This document shows positions 1 to 10,653 of a stretch of DNA of 64,000 nucleotides, one piece after another; the first letter of the stretch is position 1; the number at the start of each line of letters is the position of its first letter. Made by a program: the position numbers and the translations under genes. The DNA is from Maratus speciosus (taxonomy: Eukaryota; Arthropoda; Arachnida; Araneae; Salticidae), in assembly GCA_963932465.1 (NCBI GenBank), contig OZ010796.1, positions 76,590,974 to 76,654,973 on the forward strand. Direction: 5' to 3'. Under the pieces are notes generated by a model, which saw only the letters and a list, made by a program, of their open reading frames with translations, was not told the DNA's origin and ran no database searches.

Positions 1-634
1 ATTAAGACACAGAACTCTCGCATGATCATGATGGCTTTTCTACAAATGCGAATTTGCTCTATAACATCATTTTTTTCGCCTTTAAAAAAACTAATCGCAT
101 ATTTTATTTAGAAACCTTATAATTATTCAATTTCTGTAATAAAAAAATAGGTACATTTTTATGGTTTTTCCAAACATTAAGCGATCCTTGTGTTAAGCAC
201 CATATTCAATTTAGCAATAGTATGCTGAATACCAGATATTAAATTTCATCAAAAACAGTTAATCACAATAGCAATTAGCGAAGCAAAAAATAAAAAATAA
301 ATAAATAAATAATAATATACATAGAACACTTCAGTCTGGATTTAAAATGAAGACGTACGCACATATGTTTTGGAATTTCAGATAGAAGAGTTTACATCGG
401 TACGTCATGGTGCGTAAGTAGTTAATTAAAAACTATATTTCAGATAAATCAAATTTAAGCTGTAATGGCCACCGCAAGGCAGAAAAAAGACCCATCAGAA
501 GAGCGACAATGATTTGAACTGTAGTATATATATATATTTGATAAAACATAACAAAATTATATTTATGAATTATAAAACACAAATAGAGCCAAAGAAAAAA
601 ACTATTGCTCAGTTTAAAACAACTTTGAAAACAA

Positions 635-668
<34 letters not shown>

Positions 669-2015
669 ACTTGATTAGGTGCAACCCTTTAAATCAGACA
701 CACAGAAACTGAAAAACGGCGAGAGTATTTTACAAATGTTTAAAAATATATTTTAAAAAATTGAACAATGGAATTTTGGCTACCATAGATCATGTTTTAT
801 ACAATAAAATCTGTAAAAATGTAATCTGTATATAACGGAAACCTAGTTTTAACGAATAAAAATTGATGGTCTATATTAGATGATGTACTTTTAGGGTGAT
901 TGTCTAAAACAGAATATTTGTATGGTTTGTCCTTTCGATTCCACCTTACTATTTTTGACTGCTTTTTCATTAACCCGATTTTTTTTTAATTTTGGGGAAG
1001 GCTTCATCCCTGTTAGTCGGCCTTCCTCACTTAATACGCCACTGAAACGTGTTAAGATGGAATTGCAAAGGACCAGGAAGAATGAAGCTTTAGACAGGTT
1101 TTCGTTTCACCAGGTATATATGTCGATTATTACATTATTTTCATCTTAACTAAGAAAATTTCCGTTTAAACAGTATTCCGTTATAAACAGGTTACGTTTC
1201 TACAGGTTTTATACCATTTGAAAGATGTTTCATTAAGAGGTCTATAAAAAAGGGTAACAACCCCCTCTCGCTTAAATCGGAGTCTAGATCCGCCATGGTC
1301 TGTTGCCCTTTCTTAAAGAAAAACAGAGAAAAAATTATATATTTCTCAATAAATTCACTTGCTTGCGCTTTTTACCAAGCGTAAAAAAAAAGCATTGAAC
1401 TTTTTTCCTAATCGAGTTCAGCGCCCACGCCAAATTAATGTATCATAGCTGAAATTTTAGCTAAAAAACATGAATTGCAGATGCAGTGAAAAAAATCAGA
1501 CGATTTTCAACTTGAACATTGAATGCTTAAAAAAAGAGTACTTTTTCAAAAAACTTTTTTTACTTTTATACTTATTAAGTTTAAAGTCACTAGTTTCTGA
1601 CACAACTGCAATGCACTTTTCATTCATACATCCATGCAATTCTCAGTCATATAAAAAATTGTTTTCCAGAAAATATTGTCAAAGTTAGAGTTCTAATTCG
1701 AGTTCCGGATTTTTAAAATTACGTTAAGTTGAAGTAGATATCTTAATCGACTATAAATGAAGATACATCATATTTTCTGTAAAATATAATAATAAACATA
1801 TTTGAAGTTTGATGGTTTATCACATTAGAGTGAATGATTGGAAATTCCACGCATAGGAAGAACGATGGTTTTGTAAATATGCTAATAAATTCGTTTTTTC
1901 AAGGAGAGGAAAAAAAATTATAACACACTTTAACACGTCATCGGATAAAACCAGGTTGATTATTAACAATGTAAAAGTTTCAGAAAATACCATTTATCAA
2001 AAAATACCGATCTAT
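1..2015. other. AT-rich non-coding spacer with pogo-like fragments
   Basis: No convincing gene is seen. The stretch is AT-rich with a T28 run at 638-665. Around 797-850 and 1030-1330 there are phrases such as 'taaaatctgtaaaaatg', 'tatataacgg' and 'aagatggaattgcaaagg' that match the pogo/Tigger-like MITEs seen more cleanly at 38155, 39285 and 40105. I read these as decayed copies. Positions 1560-1700 resemble the MITE family described at 16921 (phrase 'cagaaaatattgtcaaagtt'). Short open frames here are AT-rich with no recognisable motif. Confidence 0.5.
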
Positions 2016-2327
2016 TTAGGAAATAAATAATAAAAACCAGTGGAAAACTGTCAATGCTATTCGATTCTTTGCAAATAATAATAGTAATAACAATAAATGA
2101 GCTCGCAATTGTGCCAGAAAAATAAAACGTTTTTCTTTAAGAACATGCTTAACTAAAGAAAAAAATTTGTACATGCTTTTACCTTCGGCTACATCATCTT
2201 TTTTTATCCACTTTTTCATAAATTTAGATCCTTTCTCTGCTTCATAACTTCGTTTTCTGTTTTGCTGTCTGTAATAAGATCCTGGCTTTTTGCTTTTATG
2301 CCGTGTTATTTCATTCAGATCACTCAT
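2016..2327 (-). CDS. Candidate first coding exon, unknown product
   Basis: A 103-codon open frame starts with ATG at 2327 and encodes a strikingly basic N-terminus (MSDLNEITRHKSKKPG, then many K/R/E residues up to about residue 48). After that the translation turns into leucine/phenylalanine-rich AT-driven sequence, so only the first part looks coding. A good splice-donor-like sequence on the minus strand, AAG followed by GTAAAAG, sits exactly where composition changes (exon end about 2183). This suggests a 5' coding exon of about 145 nt. The lysine/arginine-rich start is loosely like the N-termini of hAT-derived or ZMYM-type proteins, but that is inference. A copy of the dispersed repeat at 9638 and 32535 lies just upstream (about 2337-2395), so this may belong to a transposon. 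No downstream exon was found. Confidence 0.22.
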   Translation of the reverse strand: MSDLNEITRHKSKKPGSYYRQQNRKRSYEAEKGSKFMKKWIKKDDVAEGKSMYKFFSLVKHVLKEKRFIFLAQLRAHLLLLLLLFAKNRIALTVFHWFLLFIS

Positions 2328-2840
2328 GGCTGAATTGCTTCACTCTGAACGGCTGCGAAAGGCAGCTTTTTACTTTTAGTAATGAACTAAAATAATAGCC
2401 TAGTTTTGAAAAGTCGCGTTATCCACTGCAGTACAATCGGACAACACTGAACACTGGACTAAACCAAGATGTAGGTGACGTCCGGAAATTACCTAACTTC
2501 ACACAAGGAAGGACATAAGAGGGGAGTTAAAATAGTTCAAAGGTCAGATGATCCTGTCAAGGACCACCATCCTTGTAATAAGGGGAGAGCTTTCTCCGAG
2601 AGATCAAATTACGTATAGCGATCGGACAATGCCTATTTCCGGAATGTGTTCTTGTTTTCACTATCAGCATAGCGCCTGGTAACAATCTTAAAATGTCTCA
2701 AATATAATGGATCTCCTATATTTTTTGAAAACATAATTTATTTTGTTATGAATTTACATTAAAATTAATGTTCCAAATCATGTTTCTGTTATTTGTATAT
2801 TTTTTTATGTATAAAAAAAAATCTAAGAATGACACATTAA
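2328..2840. other. Spacer with a diverged repeat copy
   Basis: Positions 2337-2395 carry a diverged copy of the short dispersed repeat seen at 9638-9762 and 32535-32652 (phrases 'gaacggctgcgaaaggc' and 'agctttttact'). The stretch 2400-2660 is less AT-rich than its surroundings and looks unique, but I see no open frame, tRNA or TIR in it. Confidence 0.35.
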
Positions 2841-2847
2841 TAATCAA

Positions 2848-3060
2848 AATTTAAGGCGCCTGCCGGCGCCCTTAAATTTCTTGTGGCGCCCTTTAGATTG
2901 AACACATTGGGGGGGGGGAGGCTCCCCCCCTTTCCCCCCTAAAGCTACGTGCCTGTTCAAAACACCAACTTTGAAAGCGTTTTCTGAAAGATCCACTAAA
3001 TTGATCGAAAATTGAAAAATGCTACCCAATTTCTCAATTTCTGAAAAGAGCACCTATATT
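2848..3060. repeat. GC-rich hairpin, G-run and MITE fragment
   Basis: The phrase 'ttaaggcgcctgccggcgcc' followed by 'cttaa' is a perfect-looking inverted repeat around 2851-2875. It is followed by a second 'ggcgcc' and a G-run at about 2910, then a matching C-run ('ctccccccctttcccccc'). This resembles the end of an old transposon. From about 2950 the sequence ('aacaccaactttgaaagcg', 'ctgaaagatccac') matches one arm of the MITE family described at 16921-17359. Confidence 0.45.
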
Positions 3061-3429
3061 TCTATTGCACCTGCTATCTGCTATTCAAAATGTCCCAAGT
3101 AGATACTTGGGATTATAGTACAGTCAATACCAAAACGAAATATTACAGTGTATGCGTGGCTGCACTGGTTTTCTTAAACAAAAGTATGTTTTTCTCGATT
3201 AAAATCATATGTAGATTATATTAAATTTTAAACTAATGTGTCAAATAAAATTCATTTCTAAGATATTAAATGAAATCACGCTAGTTTTGATTTTTTAAGT
3301 GACCCATTTACTTCGTAAAGCACGTGAATGGATGTTTTTTGTTTCATACTAAAAATAGTCTTATACCTTTAAAATCAATTTTATCTTTTATATTAACATA
3401 CCTATATTAAACATACCTATATTGCTTAA

Positions 3430-3560
3430 TATTCAAATATAGTAAAACCTCTGAATAGCAGACACCTCGGGATCGTTGAATACAGTCCTGCATCGGATCG
3501 GGATGAAACTTTGTTTTAAGTGGAGGGGGGGGGGGGGGGGGGTCACTCTTGATTTTCTTT
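3430..3560. mobile_element. Tigger/pogo-like TIR fragment with G-run
   Basis: The phrase 'tagtaaaacctctgaatagc' followed by 'agacacctcggg' matches the end of a pogo/Tigger-like family also present at 17447 and, inverted, at 32100-32145. A run of about 18 G follows at about 3525-3542. The other end may be near 3990-4030 ('gtttgctaaatagaagt', 'tgtccgctatagag'). No transposase is present. Confidence 0.45.
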
Positions 3561-4680
3561 CTATAGGCTAGGTTCATTTTAGAATGATCCTTAAAGGCCA
3601 GATTTAGATTTTTTGCTTGTAGGGTTATTGGTATTTTCACAAAGTTTGAGCAGAATTATGTTCCAGAAAAAAATACATGCGTATTTTAACATGAATGTGT
3701 ATATATTCAATTTACTACTTGCATGAGAAGTAAAATGTATGTAAGAAATGTAATCATAGATTATTCTTTTTTTACGGTACTGTTAAGAACCATTTCTTCT
3801 TCTCTTGTAATATGGAAAATATTATCTATAATTCGTTTTTGACACGCTCAAAACACATATATAGTGTTTGTGATAGTTTATGCACACGTAGATATATTAC
3901 GTGTGTATAGATTGTAAGATGTCCAGTATTAATCCATAAAAGCGTACAATGCAAATATATAATTGTCTTAAAAATTCAAAAGTGTTTGCTAAATAGAAGT
4001 AACCGCTTTCCTTGTGTGTCCGCTATAGAGTTCTTATCGCATATATAATTTTAACCATTTTATTTTCGACATTCTTTTAAAAAAATCGGGTCACTCGACC
4101 CGCAAGCGTCAAAACCCAATCCAAAACAGATCCGAATCCAAAACAGAAGTCAACCTCTAAAGGCCAATTCAGACCCTTTTTTCACAATTCACGAAATATT
4201 TATATTTATAATAATTAAAAATAACTATTCAAACTTTCTGGGAAGAATTTGGAATTTCTTAATGATAGTTTTTATAAATGACGCATAAAATGCATCAGTA
4301 CTTGTATAGTATTAATTGTTCTGTACAGATATTTACTCTTGGGCAAATCCAAGCCAATGTTACCAATTTTAGTATTTTAATTTTTACATCAAATAGGTAA
4401 GACGCATGTTTTCTGATAGTATTAAACCTATATTTCTTTTATTTGCAATGTATTTTATAAAAAGGTTGAATAGTCAAAATCAATAAAATCCATTATAATC
4501 AGCATAGCTTCTTTTTATGTGCTTATTTGTTTGACTTTTACATATTGGATGTTGGTCTGTTACAGGTAAGGTTACATACTTTTTATAACTATATTGTGGC
4601 AACAGTCACATTTTGTGGAAGTCGAATGTTTCTGAACTGCCTCTGAATGAAAATACATTTTTAGCTCACAGGCTATCAAA
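3561..4680. other. AT-rich spacer, no gene seen
   Basis: The composition is uniformly AT-rich. Around 4085-4170 is a slightly GC-richer patch ('gggtcactcgacccgc', an imperfect inverted repeat). I found no protein-coding, RNA or well-bounded repeat feature. Confidence 0.4.
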
Positions 4681-4715
4681 GCCTGAGAGCTAATTTGTCC
4701 GCACGTTCTGTATGA

Positions 4716-4753
4716 TCCTACGTACGTATGTATGTATGTACGTACGTACGTAA
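4716..4753. repeat. CGTA/TGTA tetranucleotide microsatellite
   Basis: The stretch is built of alternating acgt/atgt tetramers ('cgtacgtatgtatgtatg' and so on) ending in 'gtaacgcgataactc'. It immediately precedes the ~138-bp tandem array and is probably part of the same transposon-derived repeat. Confidence 0.8.
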
Positions 4754-4769
4754 CGCGATAACTCTTGAT

Positions 4770-5290
4770 AGAAATATCCAATTTGCTTCAATTTTTTTTT
4801 TCTAGGTTCATTCTCATTAGGCGCTTTCCTGAATACGGGGGCTAATCCCACCTTAATTTTGATAAATGGGTTTTTCATGCAGAATTATCAGATTTGCTTC
4901 AATTTTGGTATACCGGTTAATTCTCATAAGGCGCTTCCCTGATTAGATTTGGAGGTCATTATTTAAGTATAAAGGGGGTATTGGGGGTAACACCCCCTTA
5001 ATTTAGATAAATGGGTTTTCTTATCCGATTTGCTTCAAATTAGGTATACCGGTTTATTATGATAAAGTGCTTCCCTGATTAGATTTGAGGTTCATTGGTT
5101 AAGTATAAAGGGGGAATTGGTGGCTAATACCCCACCCCCCTTAATTTAGATAAATGGGTTTTTCTATCCGATTTGCTTCAAATTTCGTATACCGGTTTAT
5201 TCTGATAAGGCACTTCCCTGGTGAGATTTGGAGGCTCATTGGTTAAGTATAAAGATGTGAAACATGCGGGCGGGGGGGGGGGGGGGGCTA
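4770..5290. repeat. Tandem array, ~138-bp unit, about 4 copies
   Basis: The phrase 'gatttgcttcaa' (first copy 'aatttgcttcaa') recurs at about 4785, 4894, 5029 and 5168. Each later copy is followed by 'ggtataccggtt', a variant of 'aaggcgcttccctga', 'ggttaagtataaag' and 'taatttagataaatggg'. The last three units are the most alike. The array ends in a G-run of about 17 at 5270-5287. No open frame spans the units. Confidence 0.8.
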
Positions 5291-6662
5291 GTCCTCCCCT
5301 TAATTTATTTTTCGAAAGGAATTATTCTTTGAAGTAAGAGTATAATATACAATTAGTATGAATAGACTGTGAGCTCAATGCCATCAGTTTAACTGGACAC
5401 TTTTCTTTTTTATTGTTATAATAAATTGTATGTTACTTTATAAGTAATATAGATAAACATTAACGTGTCAGAAAAGCATGGTAATTTCTATTTGTCTGTT
5501 ACAATACCTCTGTTTTAATCACAATTATTCGTAGTAAATAATTCATTCATAATAACTATATTAATTTATCTTATAATATCATATAATAATTGTAGCCATC
5601 TTTTAATTACCTGATTATTATTTTTAAATAAGATAAAGTCATTTTTTTTCCGCTATGACTATTAGTCTGTTACAATGGAATTGCCCTTTTACGTCCATAT
5701 GGGGGATTCTCAAAAGGTGGGATCATTAAACGTTAACTATTTGTAATTTTTAAAATTTTCAAATTTAAGGCCAATTTTTTTAATAGTATAGTATTTTGTC
5801 TATAAATATAATATATAAATATTTTATAATAGTATGTCTACAAAATTATACACAAACAGCAACTATTCTGGAAAATTAATGATTGAAGTATTTAATTAGC
5901 AGTTACGTACGTTACAAATTTTGGACACTCTTTCGCACGTACGTTACAGATTTCGGACGTTGCTCTCAGTATTTAAAAAATTCTTATGACTAAGAATGTA
6001 GTAAATGTGTCTGTATACATATATATATATGTATAATTAACTTTTTGTTATCCAGTAATAATAATAATAAAATCAAATGCTTTGTTACGTACGTTACTTT
6101 CGGACATAACAAAATACAGAAAAATTCTTTATAGAAAAGTCCTTCTATCATCTATCTTCAAAAAAGCAATAAATCAGCCTGCCATCTCTTAACAAAATTA
6201 TCAAAAAATTATCCGTTTCCTTTATGCATTCGTTGTTTACCATTAGTACCACCTGGAAAAAAGTTAAAACTCTTTTTCTTGGTGGTACATTGGAGCAGTT
6301 AACGTTATGAATGTCCGAAATTGGCCTCTTTAGCATAAAATAATAAAATTTTAAGATATTTATACAAAGCTTTTACAACAAATTATGTCATTTTCTGTCT
6401 CTGAATAGAATTAAAACTCAGTGTAAAAAAAAAAAAAATAAATAAATAAATAAAAAATAAAGTCAATGATAATTAAAGTTATGTTTGAAAGGCTTAAAGT
6501 TATGATTTATGTCCTGTGCCCACCTTTTGAGAATCGCCCATATATTTAAAATTTCGTCTTATGCGAGGAGTTCTGACAAAAAATAAAATTAACAAAAAAT
6601 AAAATTATTACAGTCTCTTTTTCATGTTTATACTGTTCATTTTAAATAATATTGCCATGAAC
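5291..6662. other. AT-rich spacer with tacgtacgttac motifs
   Basis: No gene is seen. The motif 'acgtacgttac' occurs at about 5905, 5936 and 6084, each followed within a few bases by a 'tttcggac' or 'tttggac' phrase. This suggests a short dispersed unit or the subterminal repeat of an unrecognised element. A TAA microsatellite lies at about 6056-6070. Confidence 0.4.
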
Positions 6663-7747
6663 CAGAGGTCTGCGCGAGCCGCGCTCGGGCTTTTTTTCAT
6701 TCATGGCAATCGGGCCTGGCCTGGTCTGCATTTTTTTCGTGCCGGGTCTAGTCACTTCTCTTTCCAAGCCGGGCTCGGGCCTTTTTTCCTGAAGGACCGG
6801 GTAGGGCCTAACTTACTTTCCATACCGAACCGGGACTGGTATCATTCTTTTTAGTCTTCACGGGCCTAAATTTTCAGTCGCGGTTTTGACCCATCCCGTA
6901 TGAAAATCACTGTCTCGATGTGACCTGGTCCATTCAAAAATAAGTAAAATTTGGCCTGTCCCAAAAAATTTTTGCAAAAATGCATACATTTTTAAATCGC
7001 CATTATTCTACAATTAAACATTAAATTTTATTCTTTATGAAGGATAGTACATTTCTAGGCTTATTAAAATGTAGCTAAATTAAAATATAGTAAAACGTGT
7101 GAAAAATAACCTGTCCATGATGGAATCCTGTCTTAATCTGAAAAATATGTTGATCCATGCAAAATGAATGTACTAATATGTGAGAAAAGAATATATAATA
7201 CATTTACACCTGCTGTAAGAAGTGAACTTGTCTATAGCGCATTTTTTTCTTTCCTGTGCAATTCCGTCTTAGTAGATTTTACTGTATAGCATTTTTCAGA
7301 ATTTTAAGTCTCCTGTACATGGAATATGGATAAACTATATTAATGATAACTGAAAAATTTACATACGAAAATTGCGATTCATTAAAAAAACAAATATCGC
7401 AATAACTTCTACAAATATGAAAACTATAAACACGACAATAAAAAGCAAAGATAAGTATATTTGGTCAGAACTCCTCGTACGAGAAATTTTTTTAACCAAA
7501 TTGACATAAAATTCAATGTTTTGTAGAAATTCCTTCAGGCCGGATTCGGGCCAAGATTTTAACTTTTTTCAGGGAAGGGCTTAGGCCGAAGTTTTAACAT
7601 TTATACCGAGCCTGGTCAATATATATATTGTACGGGCTGGCCGGGTTCGTGCCGAAATTTGGATTTTTACACCAGGCCGGGCCGAATTTTCCTTCTATGG
7701 ATTGGGCTGGGCCCGGGCCTTGAAATTTCGGCCCGTGCAGACCTCTA
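6663..7747. mobile_element. hAT-like non-autonomous element with GGGCC-rich ends
   Basis: The left end reads CAGAGGTCTGCGCG and the right end, inverted, reads TAGAGGTCTGCACG, about 14 bp of TIR. The flanks are ccatgaac (6655-6662) and ccatacac (7748-7755), an imperfect 8-bp target duplication, which is the size typical of hAT transposons. Both ends are rich in GGGCC/GGCCC blocks separated by T-runs, whereas the middle is AT-rich. No transposase is seen. A separate Tigger-like MITE is nested at 7088-7284. Related GGGCC-rich fragments lie at 10130-10318, 13860-14110 and 32653-32760. Confidence 0.6.
7088..7284. mobile_element. Tigger/pogo-like MITE, ~200 bp, nested
   Basis: The left end 'tatagtaaaacgtgtgaaaa' and the right end 'ccgtcttagtagattttactg' flanked by ta form the usual imperfect TIR of this family. 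The cleaner family consensus starts CAGTAAAACCTGTG. It lies inside the hAT-like element 6663-7747, so it is the younger insertion. Confidence 0.6.
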
Positions 7748-8094
7748 CCATACACTGCATATAGTACAGGATCTCTAATGGATCTCTCTCTATATATTTG
7801 TATGTAAATATCAGAATTATTATTAATACGATTAATGCATTTACATGGCTTGGAGACTTAAAAAGTCCTTCCGGCCAGTGCCGGGAGGAAGAGTTGGTTT
7901 CATATTCCTTATTTTAAAAAAGCCAACTTATATTATTCAAACACACGAAACTCAATTTAGTGGAAACCGAATATAGGAGATTCAATACTAATTTTTATCA
8001 ATACTAAATCATTATGAATGAGAGTTTCACGAAATTAGTCAGCTTTATCCAAGCTGCTTTTATTTAAAGTAACTTATATTTAGCTACCAAATTC
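7748..8094. other. Spacer, no gene seen
   Basis: Short inter-repeat sequence. Phrase 'ggccagtgccgggagg' at about 7873 is a small GC-rich patch. Nothing else was recognised. Confidence 0.4.
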
Positions 8095-9570
8095 GGCGAT
8101 TTCTTAAAGTGCCTGCCATTTCAAGACAACATGGTGGATGAGGCTAACCAGTGAACTTGGTCGAGACCTTAGTAATTGCTGTGCACATGCTCACTCACAT
8201 CGGAATCGGTTGATATATACGAGTGCTGTCGCAGGCAAAAGATCAGATTCTTCAAAATGTCACCCACATTAGAAATTGAAACTGCTATATTTGAGCCATT
8301 TTTTAAGATAAAATCAAACAAAAAATGCTCTTTAACCCTTGTATCAAGGTCAAATACTTAAGAAAGAAACCTTTTTCAATTTCTAATTTTTTTGCACCTC
8401 ACTTTAAATATATATATATATATTTAATTTAATAGCCGCCATTTTGAAACAAGATGGCTGATGAAGCTGGCCAGCAAACTTGGTCGAGATTTTGATGTAT
8501 ACTATCCACATGCCTTCTTCCATCGAAATAGGCGAATACGTGTGTTATCGCGTGACAAATACCAGATCGTTTCAAAGTGTTAGCCATGCTAAAAATTCAA
8601 AGTGCTATTATAATTCAACCATTTTTTAAGATATAAACAAAAGAACAAATTTTGAGAAACACAAACTGCTCCAGAATCTTTGTATCAAGGCCAAACATAT
8701 AAAAAAATCTTTTTCATTTTCCAATTTTTTAATACCTCATTTTAAATTTTAAATTACATTTTTTAAAATTCCAACCCTTTTAAAACAAGATGGCGAATGA
8801 AGCTGGCCAACTAACTCGGTCGAGACATTGGTATGTACTATGTACAGACCAAGTTACATCCAAATCGGTTCATAAATATGCCTGTTATCGCGTGACAAAA
8901 ATCAGGTCGTTTTAAAATGTCAGCCACAATAGAAATTCAAAATGCTATAACCCAGCCATTATTTTAGATATAGACGAAACAAAAGCTGTTCCGGAATCTT
9001 TGTATTAAGGTCAAACACATACGAAAAAAATCTTTTTCATTTTCCAATTTTTTAGTACCTTATTTTAAATTTTAAATTTTTTAAAAAATTTTAAATTGCC
9101 GCCATTTTGAAACAAGATGGCGGATGAAGCTGGCCAACGAACTCGGTCGAGATATTTGTATGTACTATGTACACACCAAGGTACATCGAAATCGGTTCAT
9201 AAATACGTCTGTTATCACGGGACAAAAATCGGGACGTTTCAAAATGTCAGCCACGCTAGAAATTCAAAATGCTATAACTCAGCCATTTTTTAAGATATAG
9301 ACAAAACAAAAACTGCTCCGGAGTCTTTGTATAAAGATCAAATACATAAGAAAAAAATATTTTTCCATTTTCAATTTTTTGGTACTACATTTTAAATTTT
9401 AAATTTTTTTTAAAATTTTAAATGGCCGCCATTTTGAAACAAAATGGCGGATGAAGCTGGACAACGAACTCGGTCGAGACATTGGTATGTACTATCTACA
9501 TACCGAATTACATCTAAATCGGTTCATAAATACGAGAGTTACAGTGTGACATATGTCAGATATATATATA
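8095..9570. repeat. Tandem array, ~328-bp unit, about 4.5 copies
   Basis: Units start near 8115, 8440, 8770, 9097 and 9425. Each starts with a small inverted repeat (gccgccattttgaaacaaga then tggcgg, i.e. CCGCCATTTTG and its complement around AAA). It then has 'gaagctggccaac', 'tcggtcgaga', 'aaatcggttcataaatacg', 'atgtcagccac', 'aaattcaaaatgctata' and a run of attttaaat. The first unit is the most diverged and units 3-5 are most alike. The last unit is cut by the TA microsatellite. Similarity is at DNA level, with indels between units, so it is not a coding repeat. Confidence 0.9.
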
Positions 9571-9587
9571 TATATATATATATATAT

Positions 9588-9623
<36 letters not shown>
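9558..9623. repeat. TA microsatellite
   Basis: About 32 TA dinucleotides broken once by 'gga'. It truncates the last unit of the preceding ~328-bp array. Confidence 0.95.
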
Positions 9624-9625
<2 letters not shown>

Positions 9626-9637
9626 ATTTTGAATGGA

Positions 9638-9762
9638 GGGTGGTTTCGGGGTCTGGGGATCATGATCGATGAAAATATACCAAAAGTTTTTGAAATCGCT
9701 TTCCTCCGAACGGCTGCAATAGGTAGCTTTTTGTAATGAAAGCTACCTAAAATAGAAAAATT
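9638..9762 (+). repeat. Dispersed repeat copy, inverted partner at 32535
   Basis: The phrases 'gtttcggggtctggggatc', 'tgaaatcgctttcctccg', 'aacggctgcaataggtagc' and 'aagctaccta' recur in reverse complement at 32535-32652 and, diverged, at 2337-2395. It contains a small inverted repeat (taggtagctttttgtaatga / agctaccta). It looks like one end of a transposon. Confidence 0.75.
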
Positions 9763-10129
9763 CTATATCTAAAAGCCTTCTAAGAGGGAATCACATAGGA
9801 GAGAAAAAAATCGTTATAGTTTAGTTCCTTTTTTACCAGGTCTGTCGTCTCTTGCAAAGTACTATTTATTTTCAAACGGATTATTATATCCATTTTGCAC
9901 CGATCAAGAAATTAATTGTTCCGTTTAAAACAGGAATTCGTCATACACAGATTCTTATAACAGGTTTTATAGTACTGTATCCCCACCTCTAGAAATGTAT
10001 ATGTACTATATGTACTACTATTCTTTAAAGAGAATTTTAATTGTAGAATAATAATAATTTTAAAAATACGTATTTTCGGGAAAAAAGGTTGACCCAAGGT
10101 AGGTTGTTCCTTAAACAGATTTTTGCACG

Positions 10130-10318
10130 AGTCAGACTGAGACGGGAAAATAATTTTCATACAAGCAGGGGAGACCGGGCCAGAAAATTGCTGTCGGTGT
10201 AGACTTCTAGGAAGAATAAAGCACATGCCCGGAAATAAGTGCGGTTCGGCCGGGGCCGGGCCCGTCCCAGAAAAACTGATGATCAGCCTCAACCCGTCCC
10301 GAGTCCGTTTAGGCCTCT
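10130..10318 (+). repeat. GGGCC-rich hAT-like fragment
   Basis: The phrases 'cggccggggccgggcccg', 'actgatgatcagcctc' and 'gtccgtttaggcctctaaa' match the right end of the element at 6663-7747 and a copy at 32660-32755. It is a truncated copy with only one recognisable end. Confidence 0.5.
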
Positions 10319-10319
10319 A

Positions 10320-10556
10320 AATGGCATTTGAATGGAAAAAACGTGTTCTTAACGGCTGGAAAATTAAAAAAATAAGTTATGAAAAAAATCTGAGTTTGAG
10401 TTGTAAATTTCGTTCAAACTCACGGATTTTTTGAGCTTTCGTTCACGTTCATTTATTAAAAAGTGAGTCAAGTTCAACTCGACGTTCACAGAAAGTGAAC
10501 TAAGTTCGTGAACTTTCGTTCAATGAGCGCCCTCACATCCAACACTGGTGAAAATT
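10320..10556 (+). mobile_element. hAT-like arm ending CCAACACTGG
   Basis: The sequence 'ttgaatggaaaaaacgtg', 'gaaagtgaactaagttcgtg', many gttca/tgaac motifs and the terminus 'ccaacactgg' recur almost unchanged at 32760-32990. The end CAGTGTTGG with subterminal GAACG/CGTTC repeats is typical of hAT-type non-autonomous elements. The opposite end is not preserved here. Confidence 0.55.
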
Positions 10557-10653
10557 GACTTCAAAGTTTCGGAAACCCCGCTTCAGCTATTGAGCGGGTA
10601 TAATTTTAAAAGCCGTAACTTCTGTTCTAATGTGAATTTTAAGGAACCAATTA

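Noticed and set aside
9912..10292. 126-codon minus-strand frame
   Set aside because: The first part is the GGGCC-rich hAT-like fragment read backwards; the remainder is AT-rich sequence.
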